Source of the DNA: Candidatus Eiseniibacteriota bacterium
GTDB lineage: Bacteria > Eisenbacteria > RBG-16-71-46
NCBI GenBank assembly: GCA_016710095.1
Contig: JADJLL010000002.1
Location: 1-64,000 of the forward strand
DNA: 64,000 nucleotides
Direction of reading: 5' to 3'
The translations under genes were made by a program, and so were the position numbers. This document shows positions 56,392 through 64,000 of the stretch, one piece after another. Position 1 is the stretch's first letter. Each line of letters opens with the position of its first letter. The notes under the pieces were generated by a model that had not been told where the DNA came from, ran no database searches, and worked only from the letters and a program-made list of their open reading frames with translations.

Positions 56392-57735
56392 TCAGTCGCT
56401 CGCGGCGCTCGCGCGCATGCGGGCCTCGAGCGTCGCGAACGACGGCGTCAGCATCATCGCGGTGCACCAGGTGGTGAGCAGCGCGCCCGCGATCGTCACC
56501 ACGATCCACGGCTCGAACCTGACGGCAAGCCAGCCCGAGATCATCGTGCCGATCGGGAACGCGCTCTGTGCGATGAAGCGCCGCGTCGACAGCGCGCGGG
56601 CGAGCATGCCGGGCGGGGTGAGGTCCTTCCACAGCAGGAACGAGTGCGCATTGAGCGCGGGCACGAGCAGTTCGCTCAGGAAGAGTCCGGCCGCGAACGC
56701 GGCGACGGTGGTCGAGAGTCCCGCGAACACCTGGCCGGCCCCGAGCGCGATCATGGAGCCGACCATGCCGAACACGAGCTTGCGCCGCAGGCCGCCCCAC
56801 ACCGTCATGAGCACGCCGCCCACGACGCCGCCGAGGCCCATGACCGAGTTCACGAGCGCGAGCGCCGCCTCGTAGGACAGATGCCGCGCCGCGCAGTCGG
56901 CGGCGAGCCGGTCGCGCACGAGCAGCGGCATGAGCAGGATGAGCGGCGCGAACGTGAGGTTCGCGAGCCCGCCGAAGCTGATGAGCCACAGGAATGGCCG
57001 GCGCTTCACGATCCACGCGAAGCCCTCGGCCGTGTCGTGCCAGACGCTCGCGCCACGCGCGCCGCCGGCGGCGGGCGGGAAGCGCAGCAGCGCGACCGCG
57101 ACCGCCGCGATCACGAAGCTCACGCCGTCCGCGGCGAACGCGAACGGCACGCCGCTCGTGAACGACGCGGGCAGCGTCAGGCCGCCGGCGCGCACGAGCG
57201 CGGGCAGCCCGATGAGCGTGGCGGCGATCGCCGGCGCGACGACCTGCGACAGCGCGAACGACGTCTGCATCATCCCGTTCGCACGGCCGAGCTGGGCCTC
57301 GGGCACGAGCGTCGCGTACGAGCTGTCGAAGGCCGCGCTGTGGAAGGAACCCGTGAGCGCGTAGCCCGCGAGCAGCACGACCGCCGCCGGGAGCGTCAGG
57401 AGGTGGGCCGCGTACAGCGCGACGAGCAGCGCGGTCAGCGCGGCGGAGACGATGTTCGCCACGATCAGGATGCGGCGCCGGTCGTGCCGGTCGGCGAACG
57501 CGCCCGCGAGCGGCATGAAGAAGATGAGCGGCAGCGTGGAGGCGACGCCGCAGGCCGTGAGCGCGAGCGCCAGTTCGCCCTTCTGCTCCGGGCGCGGGTA
57601 GCGCTCGATCGTGAGCCAGATGTTGACCGCGAACTGCGTGACGAACGAGCCGAAGAGCGACAGCGTCTGCGTGCTCCACAGCACGAGGAACGTGCGGAAC
57701 GACCGCCGGTCCTCCGCCGCGACCGCTCCGCTCAA
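56392..57735 (-). CDS. major facilitator superfamily transporter
   Basis: The 447-residue protein has about 12 membrane segments, with the MFS loop AGAFADRHDRRRILIVANI between helices 2 and 3 and a related GLRRKLVFGMVGS loop in the second half. It resembles the enterobactin exporter/MFS_3-type group. Substrate is unknown. TTG 57735 overlaps the stop of the acetyltransferase gene (TTGA); no other usual start fits better. The two genes form an operon. Confidence 0.85.
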   Translation of the reverse strand: MSGAVAAEDRRSFRTFLVLWSTQTLSLFGSFVTQFAVNIWLTIERYPRPEQKGELALALTACGVASTLPLIFFMPLAGAFADRHDRRRILIVANIVSAALTALLVALYAAHLLTLPAAVVLLAGYALTGSFHSAAFDSSYATLVPEAQLGRANGMMQTSFALSQVVAPAIAATLIGLPALVRAGGLTLPASFTSGVPFAFAADGVSFVIAAVAVALLRFPPAAGGARGASVWHDTAEGFAWIVKRRPFLWLISFGGLANLTFAPLILLMPLLVRDRLAADCAARHLSYEAALALVNSVMGLGGVVGGVLMTVWGGLRRKLVFGMVGSMIALGAGQVFAGLSTTVAAFAAGLFLSELLVPALNAHSFLLWKDLTPPGMLARALSTRRFIAQSAFPIGTMISGWLAVRFEPWIVVTIAGALLTTWCTAMMLTPSFATLEARMRASAASD

Positions 57736-58658
57736 GCGCGCGCCTCGTATTTGCGCCCCCAGATCTGGCGCGTGCGCGTCACCTCGAAGCCCTCGCTGCG
57801 ATAGAGCTTCAGCGCGTTCTCGTTCTCGCCGTCCACGAGCAGCGTGACGGGCGTCGTGGTCTCGCGCTCGAGCCACTGCACGCCCCAGCGCAGCAGCGCG
57901 CGACCCAGCCCGATGCCGCGCGCGGCGTGCGCGGTGCCGAGGACGCCGATCTCGCCGCGCGTCTCGTGCAGCTCGATGCGGCAGAAGCCCGCGCACGCAC
58001 CGTCCTTGTACGCGAGCATCAGGCCGTCGGCGCGGAAGTGCGGGCTCGAGGTGATGTGGCGGCCGTCCTCCACCGTCGCCGGCATGAACCGGAAGTGCTG
58101 CGCGAACGAGTCGTTGTAGACGGCGTTCCACTCCTCGAGCATCCGGTCGGTGCCGTCGAACGTGCGCATGGTCACGCCCGCGGGCCACTCGGGCGCCGCG
58201 ATGGGACCGCGCGGCCGCTCCATGAGCCAGAAGTAGCGTTCGTGCGAGAAGCCGAGCGACTCGGCGAGCGCGGCCGCGTGCGGCTGCGGCAGCCACGCCG
58301 CGCCGGCGACGTCCACCGGCACGCCGGCGGGCGCGCTCGCGCGCACGGCTTCGATCACCGCTTCGGCGAGCGCACGGCCGATGCCGGCATGGCGGTGCGC
58401 TTCGAGGACGGCGACGCGCGTCATCGTCCAGGTCGTGCCCGGCTGCGGCAGCATCCACGCGACGCCGAAGCCCACGGGCACGCCGTCGAGCAGCGCGATG
58501 CGCAGGCAGTCGCGCGCGAGCTTGCGGTCGGAGAGCTTGTGCTCGAGACCGTCGGGGCCGAGGAACTTGTCGAACTGCGGCGCGATCGAAGGATCGTGCA
58601 GCAGCGCGCGCAGCACTTCGTGTCGCGTGTCGCTGAACGGGAGGATTTCGAGTGCCAT
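57732..58658 (-). CDS. GNAT acetyltransferase with two tandem domains
   Basis: The 308-residue protein (ATG 58658) has two GNAT modules. The first (about 1-150) carries MTRVAVLEAHRHAGIGRALAEAVI; the second (about 155-308) carries GEIGVLGTAHAARGIGLGRALLRWGVQWL, each with the R/Q-x-x-G-x-G/A acetyl-CoA loop. The double architecture is that of mycothiol synthase-like enzymes, but the acceptor is unknown. A leaderless promoter precedes it, and it is coupled to an MFS transporter gene, so modification plus export is possible. Confidence 0.82.
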   Translation of the reverse strand: MALEILPFSDTRHEVLRALLHDPSIAPQFDKFLGPDGLEHKLSDRKLARDCLRIALLDGVPVGFGVAWMLPQPGTTWTMTRVAVLEAHRHAGIGRALAEAVIEAVRASAPAGVPVDVAGAAWLPQPHAAALAESLGFSHERYFWLMERPRGPIAAPEWPAGVTMRTFDGTDRMLEEWNAVYNDSFAQHFRFMPATVEDGRHITSSPHFRADGLMLAYKDGACAGFCRIELHETRGEIGVLGTAHAARGIGLGRALLRWGVQWLERETTTPVTLLVDGENENALKLYRSEGFEVTRTRQIWGRKYEARA

Positions 58659-58965
58659 GCGCGGCACGCTAGGGGGCGAAAGAAATCGCGTCAATTTTCT
58701 CGCAACGGGCCGTGATCGGATTGATTCCCGCGCGCGCGTGCGGTTTCATGCGCTCGCGTTCCGCACGCGGATCACGTCGTCAGGACGAAGACGCCCGCGC
58801 GGCGGCACGCGCAGCGCTGTACGACTCACAGCGAAGCGGAGCTTCACGCACGCGGGCCCGGTCCACGACGGATTCGGGCTCGCGTTTTTTCCTGTTTTGC
58901 GAACCCCTGTTCAACGCTAGCCTGCGCGGGTTCACCCCACGCTCTCGTTCCTGTGAGGCCGCGCC
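58659..58965. other. divergent intergenic region
   Basis: It holds the minus-strand GNAT promoter, GC-rich palindromic stretches around 58720-58800, and a TTTTTTCCTGTTTT stretch before the large secreted protein. TTGCGA (about 58897) with TAGCCT (about 58918) is a poor promoter candidate because the spacing is about 15 bp. No gene is seen. Confidence 0.5.
58666..58694 (-). promoter_or_regulatory. leaderless-type promoter of the GNAT-MFS operon
   Basis: TTGACG (58694-58689) and TAGCGT (58671-58666) are 17 bp apart on the minus strand. The -10 box ends 7 nt before ATG 58658 and no Shine-Dalgarno is present. Confidence 0.6.
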
Positions 58966-61900
58966 ATGGACGTCCGCTCCGTACTCTCCGCCACATTGCT
59001 GTCCGCCGCGCTGCTCGCGCCCGCCGCACAGGCCGCGCAGCGCCCCCGTGCCTGGTCGCCCGCGCCGCGTGCGCAGGATCCGCCCGCCGTCGTCGAGGCC
59101 GAGCCCGACATGCCCGCGTTCATGCGCGACCGCATGGACCGCGGCGAATACCTCGCGCGCCGCCAGGGCTGGTACGACCGCGTCCGCGGCACGATGCAGG
59201 GCGCGACCGCCCGCAATCGCGAGCAGGCCGTGCGGCAGATGCAGGCGCAGGTGCGCTCGTTCGGGCCGTTCGGCGTCGCGCCGGCGTGGACGCCGCTCGG
59301 GCCGGAGCCGATCCCGAACGGGCAGACGTTCCCGATCGTCGCGGTCAGCGGCCGTGTGACGTGCATCGCCGTCGATCCGCAGCACGCCGACACGGTCTAC
59401 GTCGGCACCGCGCAGGGCGGCGTGTACCGCTCGTTCGACGGCGGCGCGCACTGGACGTCGCTGTTCGACGGCGCGGCGTCGCTCGCGATCGGCGCGATCG
59501 CACTGGCGCCGAGCGACCCGAGCATCCTCTACGTGGGCACGGGCGAGCCGAGCAGTTCGTGCGACAGCTACTTCGGCGTCGGGCTCTACCGCATCGACGG
59601 CGCGAACGCGACGCCGGTGCTCAACGGCCCGATCGATCCGCCCGTGACGACCGGCGTGCCCGGCACGTACGCGTTCACGGGCCGCTCGATCAGCAAGATC
59701 CTCGTGACGCCGACCGATCCCGCGGACATCTGGGTCGCGACCGCCACCGGCATCGGCGGCATCGGCTGCGACGTGCTCTCGGGTTCGGTCCCGCCGCTCG
59801 CCCTGCGAGGGCTCTACCACAGCACCGACGCCACGTCGGCCGACCCGTCGTTCACGAAGGTGCGCGTGACGGGGCAGGGCAGCGTCGGCGCGGACCTGAC
59901 GGGCAACGTGTCCATCATGGACATGGTGTTCCTGCCGGAAGACCCGAACGTGCTGCTCTGCTACGTGCGCTCGATCGTCGGTGTGGGCGGCGTGTGGCGC
60001 ACGTCGAACCTGCTCTCGGGCAGCCCGACGTTCTCGCTCGTGCTCTCGACGACCGACACGAACGGCCGCGCCGCGTTCACCGTGACGCCTCGCGCCGGCG
60101 GGCCTTCGCGCGTGCTGCTCGCGACGAGCGAACTCGCCACGGGCACGGACTGCACCACCGGCTCCGGCGCCATCCGGCGCTCGCAGAACGGCGGACTCAC
60201 GTTCAGCGCCAAGCAGGCGAGCGGCGGCGGCGGCTTCTGCGGCGGGCAGTGCTGGTACGACATCGTCATCACCGCCGATCCGCAGGACACGACGGTCGTG
60301 CACCTCGGCGGCTCGGCCGACGGCGCGTGCTCGAGCGAGTACATCCGCTCGGTGAATGCCGGCGTCGGCTTCAGCGACGCGAACTGGAGCGACGCGGGCA
60401 TCCACGCCGACTGCCACGCGATCGAGTGCGCGCCGTCGAACCCGTCGGTCGTCTACATGGGCAACGACGGCGGCATCTACCGCTCGGCGGACCGCGGCTT
60501 CAGCTGGGTGAGCCGCAACACCGCGGGCTTCAGCGCGACGCAGTTCCAGTCGCTCGCCGTGCATCCGTACGATCCGCACTTCACGATCGGCGGCACGCAG
60601 GACAACGGCACGAACTGGATGGATCACGACGCGAGCTGGTTCCGCTCGGACTTCGGCGACGGCGGCTTCACGGCCATCGACCAGAGCTCGGCGGACACGG
60701 CGAACGTGGTCATGTACCACACGTACTTCAACCTCTCGAACCAGCTCATCGGTCTCGCGCGCGCCACGACCACCGCGTGCGCGACGGACGGCGAGTGGGC
60801 GTTCCGCGGCGCGGGCTACGTGGACCCGACGCCGAACTGCGAAGGCGTCGCGTACGGCGCCAACAACGGCATCGGCGGCAGCGATCCCGTGCTCTTCTAC
60901 GCGCCGATCGCGCTCGGGCCGGGCTCGCCGAACACGGTCTACTTCGGCACGAGCATCCTGTACCGCTCGACGACGCGCGGCGACACGATGACGGCGGTCA
61001 GCCAGACGCTGTCGAACGGTTTCGCGATCAGCGCGATCGGCGTCGCGGCGATGAACGACGCCGTGCGCATCGCGGGCACCGAGGACGGCAAGCTGTTCGC
61101 GACCACGACGGGCTCGAGCGTGCTGACCGACGTGCGCAACACCGGCATGCCGGCGAACTACGTCTCGCGCGCCGTGATCGATCCCGCGGACCCGAACACC
61201 GCGTACGTCACGTTCGCGGGCTACGGCGTGACGGCGGGCCAGCACATCTGGCGAACGCGCGATCTCGCGGCCGGCGCGTCGGCGTGGGAGCCGGCCGGCG
61301 CGGGCCTGCCCGACATCCCGGTCAACGCGTTCGTCGTGGACTCGCTGAGCCACAACTTCCTCTACGCGGGCACGGACATCGGCGTGTACGTGTCGTCGGA
61401 CTTCGGCACGACGTGGACGCCGCTCGGCACCGGACTGCCGATCGTCGCGGTGTTCGACATGGCGATCCAGCCGCGCGCGCGGCTGCTGCGCGTCGCGACG
61501 CACGGCCGCGGCCTGTGGGAGTACCCGCTCAACAACGCCACCGCGGCGCTCGCCTCACTCATGGAAGCGCGTGTCGACGGCGGCCGCGTGCACCTGCGCT
61601 GGCAGCTGAGCGGCGACCAGACCACGGTCGTCACGCTGCAGCGCCGCAGCGTGCCGGGCGAGTGGCGGGACCTCGGTGAACTGCCGCTCGACGGCGTCGG
61701 CACCGTGGCGTACGAGGACGCGGACGTGCTGCCGGGCGCGCGCTACGAGTACGCGCTCCGCGTGGGCACGCTCGTGCTCGGCCGCGTGTCGGTGGACGTC
61801 GGCGCCCAGGCGCGGCTGGCGATCGGCGCCGTGTCGCCGAACCCGTCCACGCGCGGCTTCGTGGTGTCGTACACGCTCGCGAGCGACGCCCCGGCCTCGC

Positions 61901-62073
61901 TCGACCTCGTGGACGTGAGCGGCCGCCGCGTGTTCGCGCGCGACCTCGCCGGCATGGGCGAGGGGCAGCACGACCTCGACCTGCGCAGCCAGCGTTTCGC
62001 GCCGGGCCTGTACTGGGCGCGGCTGCAGCAGGGCGGGCATCTCGTGACGAAGCGCGTGAGCGTCGTGCGGTAG
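58966..62073 (+). CDS. large secreted sortilin/BNR-type beta-propeller protein with C-terminal sorting domain
   Basis: The 1035-residue protein has a signal peptide (about 1-23) and propeller repeats of the BNR/sortilin kind (GTAQGGVYRSFDGGAHWTSLF; GNDGGIYRSADRGFSWVSRN; AGTDIGVYVSSDFGTTWTPLG). A fibronectin-like module (about 865-950) follows, then a FlgD-Ig/type-IX-like sorting domain (about 955-1035; AVSPNPSTRGFVVSYTLASD, FAPGLYWARLQQGG). It is probably surface-displayed or released; glycan binding or hydrolysis is possible. ATG 58966 follows TGAGG. It is followed by a strong terminator. Confidence 0.8.
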   Translation: MDVRSVLSATLLSAALLAPAAQAAQRPRAWSPAPRAQDPPAVVEAEPDMPAFMRDRMDRGEYLARRQGWYDRVRGTMQGATARNREQAVRQMQAQVRSFGPFGVAPAWTPLGPEPIPNGQTFPIVAVSGRVTCIAVDPQHADTVYVGTAQGGVYRSFDGGAHWTSLFDGAASLAIGAIALAPSDPSILYVGTGEPSSSCDSYFGVGLYRIDGANATPVLNGPIDPPVTTGVPGTYAFTGRSISKILVTPTDPADIWVATATGIGGIGCDVLSGSVPPLALRGLYHSTDATSADPSFTKVRVTGQGSVGADLTGNVSIMDMVFLPEDPNVLLCYVRSIVGVGGVWRTSNLLSGSPTFSLVLSTTDTNGRAAFTVTPRAGGPSRVLLATSELATGTDCTTGSGAIRRSQNGGLTFSAKQASGGGGFCGGQCWYDIVITADPQDTTVVHLGGSADGACSSEYIRSVNAGVGFSDANWSDAGIHADCHAIECAPSNPSVVYMGNDGGIYRSADRGFSWVSRNTAGFSATQFQSLAVHPYDPHFTIGGTQDNGTNWMDHDASWFRSDFGDGGFTAIDQSSADTANVVMYHTYFNLSNQLIGLARATTTACATDGEWAFRGAGYVDPTPNCEGVAYGANNGIGGSDPVLFYAPIALGPGSPNTVYFGTSILYRSTTRGDTMTAVSQTLSNGFAISAIGVAAMNDAVRIAGTEDGKLFATTTGSSVLTDVRNTGMPANYVSRAVIDPADPNTAYVTFAGYGVTAGQHIWRTRDLAAGASAWEPAGAGLPDIPVNAFVVDSLSHNFLYAGTDIGVYVSSDFGTTWTPLGTGLPIVAVFDMAIQPRARLLRVATHGRGLWEYPLNNATAALASLMEARVDGGRVHLRWQLSGDQTTVVTLQRRSVPGEWRDLGELPLDGVGTVAYEDADVLPGARYEYALRVGTLVLGRVSVDVGAQARLAIGAVSPNPSTRGFVVSYTLASDAPASLDLVDVSGRRVFARDLAGMGEGQHDLDLRSQRFAPGLYWARLQQGGHLVTKRVSVVR

Positions 62074-62089
62074 CCGGCCGAACGAATCG

Positions 62090-62130
62090 GATGCCCCGCG
62101 GCCGGGTCGGCTGCGGGGCATCTTCTTTTT
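62090..62130 (+). terminator. Rho-independent terminator after the large secreted protein
   Basis: GATGCCCCGC (62090-62099) and GCGGGGCATC (62113-62122) are followed by TTCTTTTT (62123-62130). The U-tract overlaps the -35 box of the next promoter. Confidence 0.9.
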
Positions 62131-62157
62131 GACGGCTTCCGGAACGGCACCTAACCT
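62129..62157 (+). promoter_or_regulatory. leaderless-type promoter of rfaE1
   Basis: TTGACG (62129-62134) and TAACCT (62152-62157) are 17 bp apart; the -10 box ends 7 nt before ATG 62165. No Shine-Dalgarno is present. Confidence 0.6.
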
Positions 62158-62164
62158 GCCGCGC

Positions 62165-63169
62165 ATGTCCGATCCCACGCCGTTCGCGCTTCCGCGCCTG
62201 CACGATCTCGTGCAGCGATTCGCCGGCCGCCGCATTCTCGTGCTCGGCGACCTCATGCTCGATCACTACCTCTGGGGCCGCTGCGACCGCATCTCGCCCG
62301 AAGCGCCGGTGCCGGTCGTCGAAGTGCAGCGCGAGACCAGCTCGCTCGGCGGCGCCGGCAACGTGGCGGCGAACCTCGTGGCGCTCGGCGCGACTCCCGC
62401 GCTCGTCGGCGTGCTCGGCGAGGACACGCGCGCGCAGCAGTTGCTCGACGCGTTCACGGATCGCGGCGTGGACACGCGGCTGCTCGTGCGCGATCCGTCG
62501 CGCCCGACGACGTTCAAGACGCGCATCATCGCGCAGCACCAGCAGGTCGTGCGCGCGGACTGGGAATCGCGCGCCGAAATCGAAGGCGTCGCGCTCGAAG
62601 GCGTGCTCGCGATGCTGTCGCGCGAACTGCCCGCGTGCGACGGGCTCATCGTGTCGGACTACGGCAAGGGCGTGCTCACGCGCGCGGTGCTCGACCGCGC
62701 GATCTCGCTCGCGCGCGGCCGCGGCATCCCGATCGCGGTCGATCCGAAGGAAAGCCACATCGACGCGTACCAGGGCGTGAGCATCCTGACGCCGAACCAG
62801 CTCGAGGCGGGCTACGTGATGGGCCGCCGCGTCGTGGACGAGGCGAGTCTCATGGAAGTGGGCTGGGGACTGCAGAAGCGGCTCGACGCCGAGTGCGCGT
62901 TGGTGACGCGCGGCGCCGACGGCATGAGCCTGTTCGAGAAGACCGGGCGCTACACGCACCTGCCGACCGTGGCGCGCGAGGTCTTCGACGTGACGGGCGC
63001 CGGCGACACGGTCGTCAGCGTCGTCGCGGTCGCGCTCGCCGCGGGCGCCGACTACCCGGAAGCCTGCTACCTCGCGAACCACGCCGCCGGCGTCGTGATC
63101 CGCGAGATCGGCACGGCGTGCTGCTCGGCCGCGCAGCTGCGCGACTCGCTCGCGAGCGCGCTGTCGTGA
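62165..63169 (+). CDS. rfaE1: D-glycero-beta-D-manno-heptose-7-phosphate kinase (HldE/RfaE domain I)
   Basis: This PfkB/ribokinase-fold kinase phosphorylates heptose 7-phosphate at C1 on the way to ADP-heptose for LPS core. The 334-residue protein has LGDLMLDHYLWGRCDRISPEAPVPVV, SLGGAGNVAANL, VDPKESHIDAYQG and the catalytic DVTGAGDT motif. In E. coli this domain is fused to the adenylyltransferase; here it is separate. ATG 62165 is preceded by a leaderless promoter. The stop overlaps the GTG of rfaE2. Confidence 0.94.
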   Translation: MSDPTPFALPRLHDLVQRFAGRRILVLGDLMLDHYLWGRCDRISPEAPVPVVEVQRETSSLGGAGNVAANLVALGATPALVGVLGEDTRAQQLLDAFTDRGVDTRLLVRDPSRPTTFKTRIIAQHQQVVRADWESRAEIEGVALEGVLAMLSRELPACDGLIVSDYGKGVLTRAVLDRAISLARGRGIPIAVDPKESHIDAYQGVSILTPNQLEAGYVMGRRVVDEASLMEVGWGLQKRLDAECALVTRGADGMSLFEKTGRYTHLPTVAREVFDVTGAGDTVVSVVAVALAAGADYPEACYLANHAAGVVIREIGTACCSAAQLRDSLASALS

Positions 63170-63660
63170 GCGCGGCGTTCGACCTTCCGGCCGCGGCGCG
63201 CGCGAAGCTCGAGCTCTGGCGCGCGGCGGGCGACAAGATCGTCTTCACGAACGGTGTGTACGACCTGCTGCATCGCGGGCACGTCGAGTACCTCGAGGAC
63301 GCGCGCGCGCTCGGCGACCGGCTCGTGGTCGGCGTGAACGGCGATGCGTCGGTGCGGCGGCTGAAAGGCCCCGAACGCCCGATCCTCGACCAGCACGATC
63401 GCGCCACGCTGATCGGCGCTCTCGCGTGCGTGGACCTCGTGGTCGTGTTCGACGACGACACGCCGCAGCGGCTGATCGAGGCCGTCGCGCCGGACGTGCT
63501 CTGCAAGGGCGCGGACTACGCGCTCGACCAGATCGTCGGCCGCGAGTTCGTCGAAGCGCGCGGCGGGCGAGTCGAACGCATCACGCTGCGCGAGGGACTC
63601 AGCACGAGCGCGCTCGTCGAGCGCATCCGCGCCGGACGCAGCGGCTACGAAGGGAAGTGA
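63166..63660 (+). CDS. rfaE2: D-glycero-beta-D-manno-heptose 1-phosphate adenylyltransferase (RfaE domain II)
   Basis: The 164-residue nucleotidyltransferase has the HxGH-type motif in FTNGVYDLLHRGHVEYLEDA, VGVNGDASVRRLKGPERPI and the downstream STSALVERIR block (family (S/T)-T-(S/T)). It forms ADP-heptose from heptose 1-phosphate and ATP. GTG 63166 lies inside the rfaE1 stop (GTGA), so the pair is coupled. Confidence 0.94.
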   Translation: MSAAFDLPAAARAKLELWRAAGDKIVFTNGVYDLLHRGHVEYLEDARALGDRLVVGVNGDASVRRLKGPERPILDQHDRATLIGALACVDLVVVFDDDTPQRLIEAVAPDVLCKGADYALDQIVGREFVEARGGRVERITLREGLSTSALVERIRAGRSGYEGK

Positions 63661-63663
63661 CGC

Positions 63664-64000
63664 GTGAGCGATCGTGAGCTGCTCCGGCACGCGCTCGCCG
63701 TGCTCGCCTACCGCGGCGGCAAGCCGATCCTGAACGCGCCGCCCGAGTTCGCGTCGTTCGACACCGGCGCCGGGCACACGCCGCTCGTGATCCTCGCGCA
63801 CCTGGGCGACCTGCTCGTGTGGACGCTCTCGCACGCGAAGGGCGAGGGGCAGTGGCCGAAGCACACCCCCACGACGTGGGACGGCGAGGCCGCACGGTTC
63901 TTCGAAGCGCTCGCCGCGCTCGACGCACACCTCGCGTCGGACGCGCCCGTGAACGCCGAGTTGCCGCGGCTGCTGCAGGGCCCGATCGCCGACGCGCTGA
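63664..64000 (+). CDS. conserved DinB-like hypothetical protein (3' end outside the window)
   Basis: GTG 63664 is 3 nt after rfaE2. The 112 visible residues (ELLRHALAVLAYRGGKPILN, HTPLVILAHLGDLLVWTLSHAKG, ARFFEALAALDAHLASDAP) resemble a family of small helical DinB/YfiT-like proteins. The His-bearing helices suggest a metal-binding bundle. No stop occurs before the right edge. It is probably the third gene of the rfaE operon. Confidence 0.7.
   Translation, partial: MSDRELLRHALAVLAYRGGKPILNAPPEFASFDTGAGHTPLVILAHLGDLLVWTLSHAKGEGQWPKHTPTTWDGEAARFFEALAALDAHLASDAPVNAELPRLLQGPIADAL

Overview
The window is very GC-rich and densely coded, with many GTG and TTG starts and 1-4 nt start/stop overlaps. 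Heptose (LPS core) genes, a TonB-dependent outer-membrane receptor and TonB-like proteins indicate a diderm bacterium. Two large secreted proteins end in FlgD/type-IX-like sorting domains. Together with SpoVG and the gene mix, this suits a high-GC lineage near the FCB group, such as Candidatus Eisenbacteria. That placement is inference; no rRNA gene is present.

1-8.8 kb is housekeeping: the end of a UbiA-type prenyltransferase gene, ispE, spoVG, tRNA-Gln, prs, rplY, pth, then rpsF-ssb-rpsR-DUF2232-rplI, a parvulin isomerase and a DUF151 nuclease. 8.8-18.5 kb holds a periplasmic-binding-like protein, a minus-strand amidase/TonB pair and a complete livKHMGF branched-chain amino-acid ABC transporter operon. 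19-29 kb holds selA, a heavily frame-broken gene, smc, ftsY and radC. 30.6-33.9 kb (minus strand) is a putative copper-acquisition locus: an OprC/NosA-like receptor, a Cys-rich exported protein and a methyltransferase. 34-44 kb has a secreted propeller protein, a HAD phosphatase, a START-like protein, DUF4126, engB, a secreted PIG-L deacetylase coupled to a Na+/solute symporter, and a DUF2911 protein. 45-50.6 kb (minus strand) has an MBOAT/SGNH O-acylation pair, comM and two small secreted proteins. 50.8-64 kb has a PAS-GAF hybrid histidine kinase, two redoxin-fold proteins without catalytic cysteines, a URO-D family protein, a TonB-like protein, an MFS/GNAT pair, a 1035-residue secreted protein, and split rfaE1/rfaE2.

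Two properties run through the window. First, at least eight genes have a TAnnnT -10 box only 6-7 nt before the start codon and no Shine-Dalgarno, usually with a fair -35 box 17-18 bp upstream; these look like leaderless transcripts, while neighbouring genes carry normal GGAGG sites. Second, nine or more otherwise intact genes, several of them essential (rpsR, smc, ftsY), are interrupted by single-base frame changes. Sequencing or assembly indels are the likeliest cause, and the affected annotations should be read as conceptual reconstructions.
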